This document shows, piece after piece, positions 44,177-53,106 of a stretch of DNA of 64,000 bases. Made by a program: the position numbers and the translations under genes. The notes below the pieces were generated by a model. That model was not told where the DNA came from. It worked only from the letters and a program-made list of their open reading frames with translations, and made no database searches. Position 1 is the first letter of the stretch. Each line of letters starts with the position of its first letter. The stretch comes from Rossellomorea sp. AcN35-11 (GTDB taxonomy: Bacteria > Bacillota > Bacilli > Bacillales > Bacillaceae_B), in NCBI GenBank assembly GCA_030388825.1, contig CP128835.1:1-64000 (forward strand), given 5' to 3'.

Positions 44177-45501
44177 ATGAGGTGGATGGAAGACATGCGG
44201 TTATCAGCAAAGTACATCAACATGATCTCCACCCTTGGTGGATGGATTTTCTTTGGAATCGTCATTGGGAGTATTGTCGGTTGCACAACGACCCTCCTTT
44301 TAAATGTAAATGATTATCTCGGGGAGGTACGGGAACGGACTGACTGGCTGATCCTCTTCCTCCCTGTTGCCGGGATAATGATCGGCTATCTGTATATGAA
44401 GGTTGGAAAGGTTGAGCTGAATCGTACGTTACATGACACTGCCCAGGAGAATAATCTCGTCATTGATGCTGTTCATGGAACGAAAGAGGTCCCCGTAAGA
44501 ATGGGTCCGATCGTCTTCCTTGGCACCTTCTTGACGGTTTTCTTCGGCGGCTCGACTGGAAGGGAAAGTGCCGCGATCCAGATGGGAGGAAGCGTGGCTG
44601 CTGCCGTCATACGACTGGTTAAACTGAACAAACCAGACCGGGGCGTGATGATCATGAGCGGAATCAGCGCAGGCTTCGGGGCTGCTTTTGGTGCGCCGGT
44701 AACCGGGGCGGTCTTCGGTATGGAGATGGCTGCGTTAGGCAGGCTTAAATTCGAAGCCCTTGTTCCCTGTGTGACAGCAAGCTTTATCGGCCACTATGTC
44801 ACGACAGCCGTGCTTGGACATAAGCATGAAGAATTCATGATCCAAAGTCTGCCTCATCTATCAATCACGACCGTGATCACCATCATTCTGCTATCCGTTC
44901 TTTTCAGTCTGACTTCCGTCCTGTACTGTCAGCTGAGGCACTGGATTCAAAAGGTCTCGGAAAAATGGTTCAAGCAAAACCATATGAAAAGGGCTTTCTT
45001 TGGAGGATTGATCATTGTCGCCTTGACGGCATTGGCAGGTTCACAAGACTATAATGGCCGTGTGGGTTGGAGATGCTGGAACAATCGTTTACAGAAGATG
45101 TCCCTCCCTTTGCTTTCCTGGCGAAGCTGGTCTTTACGGCCGTCAGTCTTGGGAGCGGATTTGTCGGCGGTGAGGCGATTCCCCTTTTTTTCATCGGTGC
45201 TACATTGGGCAATGCTCTTCACGCGTTCATTGATCTACCACTTTCCTTTCTCGCCGCCCTTGGGCTGATTGCTGCCTTTTCTAGCGGTGCCAATACCCCT
45301 CTTGCTGCTTTCCTTCTGGCTCTCGAACTATTTGACGGCAAGGGCCTGGAATACTTCTTCATCGCCTGTATCGTCAGCTACCTCTTCTCAGGACACCACG
45401 GGCTTTGGCCTGCTCAACAGATATATGAACCGAAAAGCAGGCTTTATAGTGTTCCTAACGGGGAAACCATTGAAAGAGTGGAAAAGAGGAAAAATCAGTG
45501 A
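44177..45501 (+). pseudogene. ClC-type chloride channel/transporter, frameshifted
   Basis: ClC-family membrane protein of about 440 residues. Motifs include GSTGRESAAIQMGGSVAA (the selectivity GxEGP-like region near 118), GAAFGAPVTGAVFGMEM and, in the second frame, GSGFVGGEAIPLFFIGATLG and FSSGANTPLAAFLLALELF. The frame shifts near 45060-45070 (GSQDYNGR to GLEMLEQSFTEDVPPFAFLAKL). It would move chloride or fluoride/proton; the GREGP-type variation is not diagnostic. Start is ATG 44177 or ATG 44186 (AGGA upstream). Confidence 0.75.
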
Positions 45502-45509
45502 ATACACGT

Positions 45510-45545
45510 AAGGTCCGTCCTTTATCACGTTAAAGGACGGACCTT
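45510..45545. terminator. Bidirectional terminator hairpin
   Basis: AAGGTCCGTCCTTTA-N6-TAAAGGACGGACCTT, a perfect 15-bp stem between convergent genes. Confidence 0.85.
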
Positions 45546-45572
45546 ACTTTGATTCTCCTTGACGATCGTTCA

Positions 45573-45893
45573 TCATTTCTTTTTAAATCTATTCCCTGTA
45601 TTCGTGTAAACCAAAATAAACACAATGAGCCCTAAAAACAAACCCAATCCAATGATAAACAACAATTGAATGTCAAACCATTCGCTTAATGCCCATAATA
45701 ACAAGCTAAAGCTAAAACCAAACATCATTTTCCCCATAAATTTACACAACGCGCGTTCATCGTAAGCAGCCTTCTCACTTTCAGACAGGGTATTGTAACC
45801 CGCAATGAGAAATGCTCCTTTGCCTTTCGAGAGAAAAACAGCAAAGATGAAGAAAGCAATCGAACCAGCACTGTTGATAATTACTTCCGCCAA
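45573..45893 (-). CDS. DUF3784-like membrane protein
   Basis: Protein of about 106 residues with three membrane segments and the family block KGKGAFLIAGYNTLSESEKAAYDERALCKFMGKMMFGFS, typical of DUF3784. I chose TTG 45893, seven nt after GGAGCG; a TTG at 45908 has no site. Function unknown. Confidence 0.75.
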   Translation of the reverse strand: MAEVIINSAGSIAFFIFAVFLSKGKGAFLIAGYNTLSESEKAAYDERALCKFMGKMMFGFSFSLLLWALSEWFDIQLLFIIGLGLFLGLIVFILVYTNTGNRFKKK

Positions 45894-45984
45894 GACCGTT
45901 CGCTCCAATCTCTATTTGTTTACATAAGTGTAAATCGCAGCTCTAGCATATATACGTTATGAATGAATCATAGGTTTCAATCAT

Positions 45985-46018
45985 GTGAAAAAGCTCCTCA
46001 ACCAGTGAGAAGCTCCTG
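45985..46018 (-). terminator. Terminator of the MFS carrier gene
   Basis: AGCTTCTCA / TGAGGAGCT stem (one wobble) followed on the minus strand by TTTTTC. Confidence 0.7.
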
Positions 46019-46021
46019 ATA

Positions 46022-47209
46022 TTACTTATTCCTTTGTGCTTTCAATCGTTGAACAACTAAATAGCCCCCTGCCAGGGTAAAGAAGATCACCAACAGACCG
46101 GAGAACCCGTCGGTAAATCCTGTACGCTCGATGGCAAATCCGAACAGGGGAAAGCTGATCATGATAACGAAACTTTCCATTAACCCGATAAGGGACAGGA
46201 AGGTGGACCTGATGTTGCTCTGCAGAAACTTCTGAACAAATGAACTGAAAATCGGCTCGAACAGGCTCAACAGCTGGGCAAGAATCAGGAACGACAGGAG
46301 GATCGCCCAGTCAGTGGCAAAGATGAAAAGGACGAAAAAGACAAGAAACAGACCCAGGCCGTAATAGAGAATATTGAAAAACGCAAACCGCTCCTCCACC
46401 TTGTAGGCGATTTTCGCCATCACGACGCCGAGGAGCCCTTCAATGGTAAACACAGCCCCAACGACCATAGGCGAGTAGCCTAATTGAATGAAATATTCCT
46501 GTCCGTAGAAAACCATGATCACCATGACTGCACCGGCCAGGATAAACAGGACGACTGGCTGGTGGATGACCGGGTTATTCCTCCAAACCGCTACACCCAG
46601 TTTGAATTGGTGAACCCACTGATGGTACCAGCGTCCCCCGATATCTTCCGTCTTCTCCCGTTCCGGTTCCTTCATGAACAACAGCGGGATCACCGCCAGG
46701 ACATGGGTCAGGATGGTGGAGCCATATACCACTTCCCAGCTGATTTCCGCCATGAATCCTCCGAGGAATTTCGCAAGACTCAAGGAAAGAAGGGAAATCG
46801 CCGTCATGCTTCCAATCACCCTCGTGTAATCCTTCTCGCGCTTCTCCTGTTTCAGCGTGTCATAAGCAAATGCCTGCTCGGCACCTGAATGGAACGTCAC
46901 CATGAGTCCCATGGATAAAAAGGCCAGAGTAAACAGGGAAAACGACCCGCTCATCAGCATGAACAGGGCATAAAGGAGACTGAACACATTGCCGATGAAC
47001 AGGCTGATCTTCCTGCCGTATAAATCAGCGATCATCCCCGTCGGCACCTCGAACAGGACGATGGCCAGATGTAGCTGCGCCTCCAATATCCCGATTTCAC
47101 CGAAGGTCATGCCCTTATCGCCAAGGTAAATGACCCACAATGCCCGGTCAAAGAACAGCTGGGCAAAAAACAGATAAAAATATAATAAAATGATCGTATT
47201 CTTTTTCAT
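46022..47209 (-). CDS. MFS transporter
   Basis: Twelve-segment MFS protein of about 395 residues. The loop between segments 2 and 3 is GMIADLYGRKISLFIG (about 52-67), the usual MFS DXXXR-type motif. I chose ATG 47209 (AGAGGAA upstream). It resembles YfmO/YttB-like drug or metabolite exporters. Monocistronic with its own terminator. Confidence 0.82.
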   Translation of the reverse strand: MKKNTIILLYFYLFFAQLFFDRALWVIYLGDKGMTFGEIGILEAQLHLAIVLFEVPTGMIADLYGRKISLFIGNVFSLLYALFMLMSGSFSLFTLAFLSMGLMVTFHSGAEQAFAYDTLKQEKREKDYTRVIGSMTAISLLSLSLAKFLGGFMAEISWEVVYGSTILTHVLAVIPLLFMKEPEREKTEDIGGRWYHQWVHQFKLGVAVWRNNPVIHQPVVLFILAGAVMVIMVFYGQEYFIQLGYSPMVVGAVFTIEGLLGVVMAKIAYKVEERFAFFNILYYGLGLFLVFFVLFIFATDWAILLSFLILAQLLSLFEPIFSSFVQKFLQSNIRSTFLSLIGLMESFVIMISFPLFGFAIERTGFTDGFSGLLVIFFTLAGGYLVVQRLKAQRNK

Positions 47210-47259
47210 TGAATTTCTTCCTCTCATAAACATAAAATGAATTGAATAGCCGGAATAAA

Positions 47260-47290
47260 AAAGCCACAGGGAATCATTCCCCGTGGCTTT
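47260..47290 (-). terminator. Terminator of the 36-aa peptide gene
   Basis: AAAGCCACGGGGAAT / ATTCCCTGTGGCTTT hairpin with six T's on the minus strand, 45 bp downstream of the small frame's stop. Confidence 0.8.
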
Positions 47291-47334
47291 CGCTATACTC
47301 AGGAAATCATACGTTCGTTCATCATTATGGTATC

Positions 47335-47445
47335 TCAGCTAAAAATGGACAGACCTGTCCCGTTGTCAGCTAAAATTCCAAAAATCGACATCATGAAGAC
47401 GAGATACTTTTTCTCTGCCTTGATGTCTAACGTGAACAATTGCAT
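47335..47445 (-). CDS. Possible 36-residue peptide with own terminator
   Basis: Frame of 36 residues with AAGGAGGGA six nt before the ATG. It starts MQLFTLDIKAEKKYLVFMMS, a charged N-terminus followed by a hydrophobic region, and ends GLSIFS. It is divergent from an NtdB-like gene and is followed by a strong terminator. No cysteine, so not an AgrD-type peptide. Coding is likely but unproven. Confidence 0.5.
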   Translation of the reverse strand: MQLFTLDIKAEKKYLVFMMSIFGILADNGTGLSIFS

Positions 47446-47610
47446 GATATTCCCTCCTTTATGTTTAAGATCCACTTTTATTATATCTTTCTAACAGGTG
47501 CCGGACAAGGTGAAGGAGTTAAAATGAAACTCATTGTAGGAATTAATGCTCTTCATCATTTTACATATTATAGTAATATGTATTTAGAGAATGAATGGAG
47601 GTGTCCCAGC

Positions 47611-48474
47611 ATGTACCTAAATAAAATCAGCACTTTTAACCGAGTGAATGAAGTCAGCAATCCCAAAACGATCGTCTTTTTTGATTTTGACGAGACATAC
47701 TTCCCTCATGAAATCGATTCGTACCGACATGAGAAGCTTCGTGCATTGGAAGACTATTTGCTTCATCAGGCAAAGGAACAGGAGATGGTGTTTGGATGGG
47801 TCACTGGCAGCAGCATAGAATCGGTTATTGATAAAATGGAGAAAGGCGGTCTTACGTTACTGCCTCATTTTATTGCAAGCAGCTTAGGCACTGAAATCAC
47901 TTATTTTCACGACAATGGTTTTAATAAAACGGATACGGATTGGAGCAGAGCATTGGATGATACGGTGTTTTCCTCTTCCGTTGTCGAACGCATCGTGAAC
48001 GATCTGGATAACGAGCACGGAATTGTGCTGGAGGGACAAACGAATTTAGGTGGTTCAACGTACAAGAAGAACTTCTATTACCGGGAGGAGAACCCCTCCA
48101 TCGACGAGTTCAATCTGGAGACGATAAGAAAGGCAGCAGACCATCATGGCATTTCAGTGAATATCAACAAATGCAATCCCATGGCCGGCGATCCTGAAGA
48201 CAGCTACGATGTCGATTTCATCCCTTTAGGGACAGGAAAGGATAAAATAGTAGACTACATGCTTCATAAGTACCAAGTCACCAAGAATCATGCGTACGCT
48301 TTTGGAGACAGCGGCAATGATTTAGCCATGCTCCACTCGGTGGAGAATGGCTTCTTGGTAGAAAATGCGACGGCCGAAGCGAAAAACCAATACACGAAAG
48401 TTACCCTTGGGCGTTATTCTGAAGGAATATTAAACACCTTGCACTCTTTGATTCAGGATGAAAAGAAAAAGTAA
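47611..48474 (+). CDS. NtdB-like HAD phosphatase (kanosamine-6-phosphate phosphatase family)
   Basis: Phosphatase of 287 residues. Motif I is VFFDFDETYFPHEID (about 21-35), with FGWVTGSSIESVIDKM, ASSLGTEITYF, NINKCNPMAGDPEDSYDVDFIPLGTGK and motif IV FGDSGNDLAML. These blocks closely match, by memory, B. subtilis NtdB, which dephosphorylates kanosamine 6-phosphate in neotrehalosadiamine synthesis. No ntdA or ntdC is nearby, so the real substrate may be another sugar phosphate. I chose ATG 47611, preceded by GGAGG. Confidence 0.8.
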   Translation: MYLNKISTFNRVNEVSNPKTIVFFDFDETYFPHEIDSYRHEKLRALEDYLLHQAKEQEMVFGWVTGSSIESVIDKMEKGGLTLLPHFIASSLGTEITYFHDNGFNKTDTDWSRALDDTVFSSSVVERIVNDLDNEHGIVLEGQTNLGGSTYKKNFYYREENPSIDEFNLETIRKAADHHGISVNINKCNPMAGDPEDSYDVDFIPLGTGKDKIVDYMLHKYQVTKNHAYAFGDSGNDLAMLHSVENGFLVENATAEAKNQYTKVTLGRYSEGILNTLHSLIQDEKKK

Positions 48475-48528
48475 CGATAGGGATAGCGTTCTAGTCTTAT
48501 CTGTTTCTATATGAGTACCGACCATGAA

Positions 48529-48582
48529 AAATGGGGTCTTTCTTCTGACACAATATGTTCTCTCAGGAGGAAGGCCCCATTT
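48529..48582. repeat. Long imperfect hairpin with G-U pairs
   Basis: A 20-bp stem (48529-48548 with 48563-48582, 14-nt loop) whose mismatches are all G-U on the plus strand. It follows the NtdB-like gene by about 55 bp but has no T-run; possibly a terminator or RNA element. The rest of 48583-48807 shows no gene. Confidence 0.5.
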
Positions 48583-48807
48583 CTACATGAAAGATGCCTC
48601 AAAATCATCTCCTCCCTTATTTTTCCCATTTCAGGCCCACCGACCCATGGTGAAAGAAAAGAATAATAGAATAGGTCAAATTACCCTTACAAAATATTTT
48701 GCACATGGTAAACTTTTATGTGTTAGGTAAATTATTATATACAAGTCAAACTTTTTCGAAATCCATACATTTCCTGTAACCCAATAAGTAGAAAGGAGAA
48801 GCAGCAC

Positions 48808-49317
48808 ATGGAAAACATAAAAAATGAAAAGGTAGGAATATTCTCATCACTGATTGTATTGATGCGAATTCTTTTTGGAGTTGGCTGGTTACTGGCTGGC
48901 GTAACCAAAATCACTGGAAAGTCGTGGTTTACAGAACCCGGATTATTTTTGAGGGGTTATCTGGAGGAGTCCCTTCAAAGCCCCACTGTCCCCACCTTCT
49001 ATAAGGTGTTCCTGGAACATTTTGCTTTAGAGTATGTGATGGTATTGAACTACATGATCCCCATCGTACAGATGATCATCGGTCTATTCCTACTGGCAGG
49101 GTTATTCACCATCCCTTCTATCCTTATTTGTCTGTTCATGCACATCAACTTCATTCTGTCGGGAAATATGAATCTGATGAGCCTTGTCCTTTATACAAGT
49201 GCGTTTTCACTCATTATTTTCAGGTCAGAGATCTATCATTTCAGTCTGGATCAATACGTTACTCTAATGGGAGTGAACCGGAAGAAGAGTGAGGAGGAAC
49301 GGTTACATTCTTATTGA
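48808..49317 (+). CDS. DoxX-like membrane protein
   Basis: Protein of 169 residues with four membrane segments and the DoxX/DoxD-type N-terminal motif LMRILFGVGWLLAGVTKITGKSW, followed by FLEHFALEYVMVLNYMIPIVQMIIGLFLLAG. Such proteins are linked to thiosulfate:quinone oxidoreductase or to redox stress in membranes; the role here is unknown. AAAGGAG precedes the ATG. Confidence 0.75.
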   Translation: MENIKNEKVGIFSSLIVLMRILFGVGWLLAGVTKITGKSWFTEPGLFLRGYLEESLQSPTVPTFYKVFLEHFALEYVMVLNYMIPIVQMIIGLFLLAGLFTIPSILICLFMHINFILSGNMNLMSLVLYTSAFSLIIFRSEIYHFSLDQYVTLMGVNRKKSEEERLHSY

Positions 49318-49355
49318 AAGTTTTTCATTATTCAGGCTGGACCATATTGAGAAAT

Positions 49356-49387
49356 AGAAAAAACCCGCTCATACAAGAGTCGGGTTT
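49356..49387. terminator. Bidirectional terminator hairpin
   Basis: AAACCCG-TC / GA-CGGGTTT stem between the convergent DoxX-like and NhaC genes. Confidence 0.7.
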
Positions 49388-49425
49388 CCTTCGTATAGAG
49401 GAGCATTCAATACACCTGCTGCCCC

Positions 49426-50907
49426 TTAACGATAGTCTTTCGGTTTAATTTCCTCGCCGTTTTTCCCGCTGTATCGTAGTCCCCAGCCGGTGAATGCGGC
49501 AAACAGCATGACGATGAGGAGTCCCCAGCCCTGGAATACGAATGGGAACACATCTGTGGGGCTGACAACCGGCAGGAAGTCATAGTCTGTTGCCGCTCCC
49601 TTGATTGTCGACCATGCAAGGAGCACCCCGCCGCTCCAAGGAAAAATGTATCCCAAAGAGGAAGAAACGGTGTCCAGTAAATTCGCTCTGCGGTATGGAT
49701 GAATATTCATTTCTGAGCCGATTTTTCGGACGAACGGTGCTGCAGCTATTTCTGCTGCCGTATTGATGGTGATGAAAATGTTTAAGAAAGCGACAATTCC
49801 AAAGATCGATAATTCTGCTCTTCGCACTATATTGTTAATCAAGCGAAGGAAGAAATTCTTGATCACTTCCATCGTCCCTGCTGCTTCCAACAGATGGGCA
49901 GCTGCCAGGATGAAGAGGATCAAAATCGCCATATTGAAATAGCCTCCAATTCCGTTCATCAACGCCCCTTCGACCACTGCCGTGCCTGCATCATTTTTGT
50001 AAATATGAATGACTTCTGTAAATGGTGTTCCCGTAATGAAAATAAACGCGATGGATGCCACGATTCCCCAGGTAAGGGATGTAAGCAAATGGTGTCCGGA
50101 TAATGCCAGATACAGGACAAGTGCAAACGGAATCAGTAAAAGCAGGCCGTTTGGTGACACTTGTTCCTGAAGCTGGGCCATGGCATCGGGACTCCCTATG
50201 TCACCGCCTCCGCCCAGGAGTACAAACAAAGTCAAGGCCGGGATTGCGGCCGCAATGGAATACTTGAACCTGGAGCGCACAACCCCCGGTACATCAGCAT
50301 CCTGGGTGGTAGCTGACACAATCGTTGTATCCGAGACAGGGGCAAGATTATCTCCAAAGACCGCCCCGCTGAGAATCGAGGCAAGCAAGACGACTGGATC
50401 GGCACCAAGAATGATTCCCGCCGGATACATCAAAATCCCGAAGGTCGCCACCGTACCGTATCCCGTTCCGACTGCCGTGGAGAATAAGGCAGCCAGTAAG
50501 AAGGTTAAGCCTACGAACAGGCCTCCTTCCAGGTTCGTCTGAAATCCAAACCAGATCAAGCCATCGACCAATCCGCCGGCAGACAACAGTTTCGCAAACA
50601 TCCCCGCCCAAAACCAGGCGATGACCGCGATGACACCAATCGGCTGGGCCATGCCGGAGAACAAGGTCTGGGCATAATCAGACCACTTGGATTTACAGAA
50701 GAACAGGCCGATGGCGATGCCGATGACCATTCCGAGGACGAGAGCCTCTTCCGTGACGAGCTCCGCTACACTTAATGTAATCGCCCAAATGATGAAGAAT
50801 ACAAGTGGAATCGTGGCCGCAAAGACCCCACCCCTGAATTCAAGCAGCTCAACTGAGCGCTCCCCTATCGCATCATCAATGACTTCCTCTTTTTGTTCCT
50901 TATCCAT
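49426..50907 (-). CDS. nhaC: NhaC-type Na+/H+ antiporter
   Basis: Antiporter of 493 residues with about 11-12 membrane segments. NhaC blocks include SILSGAVFGDNLAPVSDTTIVSATTQDADVPGVVRSRFKYS and ALFSTAVGTGYGTVATFGI. It exchanges cytoplasmic Na+ for protons. I chose ATG 50907 (AGGGGG six nt upstream); the frame is open 18 codons further without a site. A large terminator-like hairpin lies 53 bp upstream in its leader. Confidence 0.85.
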   Translation of the reverse strand: MDKEQKEEVIDDAIGERSVELLEFRGGVFAATIPLVFFIIWAITLSVAELVTEEALVLGMVIGIAIGLFFCKSKWSDYAQTLFSGMAQPIGVIAVIAWFWAGMFAKLLSAGGLVDGLIWFGFQTNLEGGLFVGLTFLLAALFSTAVGTGYGTVATFGILMYPAGIILGADPVVLLASILSGAVFGDNLAPVSDTTIVSATTQDADVPGVVRSRFKYSIAAAIPALTLFVLLGGGGDIGSPDAMAQLQEQVSPNGLLLLIPFALVLYLALSGHHLLTSLTWGIVASIAFIFITGTPFTEVIHIYKNDAGTAVVEGALMNGIGGYFNMAILILFILAAAHLLEAAGTMEVIKNFFLRLINNIVRRAELSIFGIVAFLNIFITINTAAEIAAAPFVRKIGSEMNIHPYRRANLLDTVSSSLGYIFPWSGGVLLAWSTIKGAATDYDFLPVVSPTDVFPFVFQGWGLLIVMLFAAFTGWGLRYSGKNGEEIKPKDYR

Positions 50908-50962
50908 ATAGAACCCCCTAAGCTCTTGTATTGGTTGGTCAGATCTTGGATCATTCAACAAA

Positions 50963-51041
50963 AAAGAGTCATTTCATTCCTACTCCCACCACTGTTCTCT
51001 CCTACGATAAACAATGAAAAGAGGAATATAAATGACTCTTT
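50963..51041 (-). promoter_or_regulatory. Terminator-like hairpin in the nhaC leader
   Basis: A 12-bp outer stem (AAAGAGTCATTT with AAATGACTCTTT), an inner 6-bp stem (ATTCCT / AGGAAT) and a third inner stem (CATTGTT / AACAGTG) enclose a 39-nt core, followed by six T's on the minus strand. It is either the terminator of the upstream maa gene or a leader switch for nhaC. Confidence 0.6.
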
Positions 51042-51210
51042 CAGTTTAACCACCAATTGGATTATTTATAAGACCATGGCGGAAGTATACACACTAGAGG
51101 CGGAGGCTTGTCTAAAAATGGATCTTATTAGGACATGGATAGCAAATTTTCGAGGTTGACGTGCTTAAAACAATGATTTTGCCTGTTCGAATCCGTTGAG
51201 GGGATCTCTT

Positions 51211-51340
51211 GTGAGGATGGATCGATCCGGATTCAAACATAATCGATCCCTATGGAACGGAATCAATCCTGCTGGATCATTATTCAACCTGTTTTTAATT
51301 TATTGATCCGATTTCAGAATAATTGATCCTCTGTGTCGAA
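51211..51340 (-). repeat. Dispersed 20-bp-period element, copy E
   Basis: On the minus strand a TTCGACACAG head (51340-51331) is followed by six 20-bp units (51330-51211), core RGGATYRAT. It starts 13 bp after the maa stop codon. Confidence 0.8.
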
Positions 51341-51352
51341 TTTTCTTTATAC

Positions 51353-51913
51353 TTAGATTTCAAGATGCTTCAACACTCTGGCAGGGTTCCCCCCAACGAC
51401 GACATTTTCCGGTACATCTTTCGTCACGACGGCTCCCGATGCAATCACGGCGTTGTCCCCTACCGTGACGCCGGGGTTGATGACGGCATTTCCTCCGATC
51501 CAGACATTGTTGCCGAATGTGATCGGTTTGGCGTATTCCTTTCCGGAGTTACGTTCAGCCGGATGGAGGGGATGTGTGGCTGTATAGATTTGAACGCCGG
51601 GTGCCAGCATGCAGTTGTCCCCGAACCGGACTTCACACACATCGAGAATGGTACAGTCGAAGTTGGCAAAGAAGTTTTCGCCGACGTGTGTGTTATACCC
51701 GTAATCGAAGCGTATAGCCGGTTCCATATAGACGTTCTCTCCGGTTGAGCCGAGTAATTCCTTCAATAATTCTGTCCGCTTTCCTTCTTCTGATTCCAGT
51801 GTTCCGTTATAGATCCTTACCTTCCTTCTTGCTTCCATCCGTTCCTTTGCTAATACCGGGTCGGCCGGATTGTACATTTCCCCGGCCAGCATCTTTTCTT
51901 TTTCGGTTCTCAT
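51353..51913 (-). CDS. maa: Maltose O-acetyltransferase-like (left-handed beta-helix) enzyme
   Basis: Acetyltransferase of 186 residues. N-terminal Mac domain ([28 protein letters not shown]…) and hexapeptide-repeat beta-helix with the catalytic His region [58 protein letters not shown]. It acetylates maltose, glucose or another sugar with acetyl-CoA. It starts two bp after the upstream phosphatase gene's stop, so the two form a unit. Confidence 0.88.
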   Translation of the reverse strand: MRTEKEKMLAGEMYNPADPVLAKERMEARRKVRIYNGTLESEEGKRTELLKELLGSTGENVYMEPAIRFDYGYNTHVGENFFANFDCTILDVCEVRFGDNCMLAPGVQIYTATHPLHPAERNSGKEYAKPITFGNNVWIGGNAVINPGVTVGDNAVIASGAVVTKDVPENVVVGGNPARVLKHLEI

Positions 51914-51914
51914 C

Positions 51915-52511
51915 TTATAACCTTCTTCCTATGTAATCGAGATGTTTGGTGCAGTTATAAAGGGTACAGCCCCATTTTCCATCTGCATGATTCAAGATGG
52001 TGAGAGAAGTATGATCGATATACGTACTTTGAAACCGGTCCGGCAGTAACTGCTGGAGGGTCAACCCGATCAGGGCACCATGACTGATCAGCAGGATCCG
52101 TTTGTCAGGGTATGCAAGGGCTATTTCCTCCACAGCTTCCATGCCTCTTCTACCTACCGCTTCGAATCTTTCCATCCCCGTCACGTGGTCGCTCCAATTA
52201 GGGCCCCATTTTTTCACCCGAAACTCTTCTGTTGTACCCTCGATCTCCCCGCAGTCGATTTCACGGAGCCGTCTTTCATAGGAATGAACCGGTAAGTCCA
52301 GTTTCCTTCCAATAATCGCGGCCGTTTCTGCCGCTCTGGATAAGTCGCTTGAGATGACCATATCCCATTCTTGTTCTAGAATCAGCCTTTCACCCATTCG
52401 ACCGGCTTGTTCCCTTCCGTCTTCATTCAAGGGGATATCGGATATGCCTTGAGCTTTGCCGAGTGCATTCCAGTCTGTTATACCGTGTCTGATGAAACCA
52501 ATTGTCGTCAT
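51915..52511 (-). CDS. Histidine phosphatase (phosphoglycerate-mutase family)
   Basis: Histidine-phosphatase of 198 residues. The phosphoacceptor motif is [11 protein letters not shown] (His near residue 8), followed by [15 protein letters not shown] and the second His in [13 protein letters not shown]. PhoE/YhfR-like; probably a broad-specificity phosphatase. AAGGAGG precedes the ATG. First gene of a unit with maa. Confidence 0.82.
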   Translation of the reverse strand: MTTIGFIRHGITDWNALGKAQGISDIPLNEDGREQAGRMGERLILEQEWDMVISSDLSRAAETAAIIGRKLDLPVHSYERRLREIDCGEIEGTTEEFRVKKWGPNWSDHVTGMERFEAVGRRGMEAVEEIALAYPDKRILLISHGALIGLTLQQLLPDRFQSTYIDHTSLTILNHADGKWGCTLYNCTKHLDYIGRRL

Positions 52512-52635
52512 GTGATTGTGTCCTCCTTATGATGATTTTAGAAGATGAAACCGTAACGGACCATCATCCGTATACATAGAATAGAATCGCTGAATGCAAC
52601 GATCCATGCAGATTAGAAGAAGGAGGACCGGTACC

Positions 52636-53100
52636 ATGAAGCCGTTTCATTTAATGCTGATGATCCTCTCAACTTCTATCCTTTTCTATCACGTCATTCA
52701 TTTAGTTTCTCTTTGGCCGGACATCCCCTATGAAATTGGGATTCATTATAGTGATGGTCAGCCAGATCAGCTGGGCTCAAAATCTTTTTTACTTGTCATG
52801 CCCATGATCAGTCTCCTCTTCTGGATTCTCATGCAAATGGTCGTGAGAAGACCGGAGAAGTTGAACTATGTTTATGTAACGGAGAAAAATAAGCAGGTTC
52901 AATATAGAAAAGCCGAGAAAGTCATGATCCTGATTCAATCCCTTGGATCCATTGCCTTTCTAGTAGGGAATGAAGCATTTCTTAGAAGGTCGGTTGGTAT
53001 GGAGACAAGCCTGCCCTTTACGATTGCGATTGGTCTTTTGGCAATCTGTTTCCTTGCCCCCCTATACCTGTTATTCTGGGCGGCGACGTTGAAAGACTAG
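52636..53100 (+). CDS. DUF1648-like membrane protein
   Basis: Protein of 154 residues with four membrane segments; the loop after the first (LVSLWPDIPYEIGIHYSDGQPDQLGSKSFLLVMPMISLLFWI) is the DUF1648 pattern. I chose ATG 52636, nine nt after AAGGAGG; the upstream in-frame ATG at 52594 lacks a site. Function unknown. Confidence 0.65.
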   Translation: MKPFHLMLMILSTSILFYHVIHLVSLWPDIPYEIGIHYSDGQPDQLGSKSFLLVMPMISLLFWILMQMVVRRPEKLNYVYVTEKNKQVQYRKAEKVMILIQSLGSIAFLVGNEAFLRRSVGMETSLPFTIAIGLLAICFLAPLYLLFWAATLKD

Positions 53101-53106
53101 GTATGC

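Noticed and set aside
48524-48730. 68-codon plus frame after the NtdB-like gene
   Set aside because: It runs through the long hairpin and has no ribosome site or family signal.
9556-51340. 20-bp periodic arrays read as CRISPR
   Set aside because: Units are contiguous and degenerate, with no constant repeat/unique spacer alternation and no cas genes.
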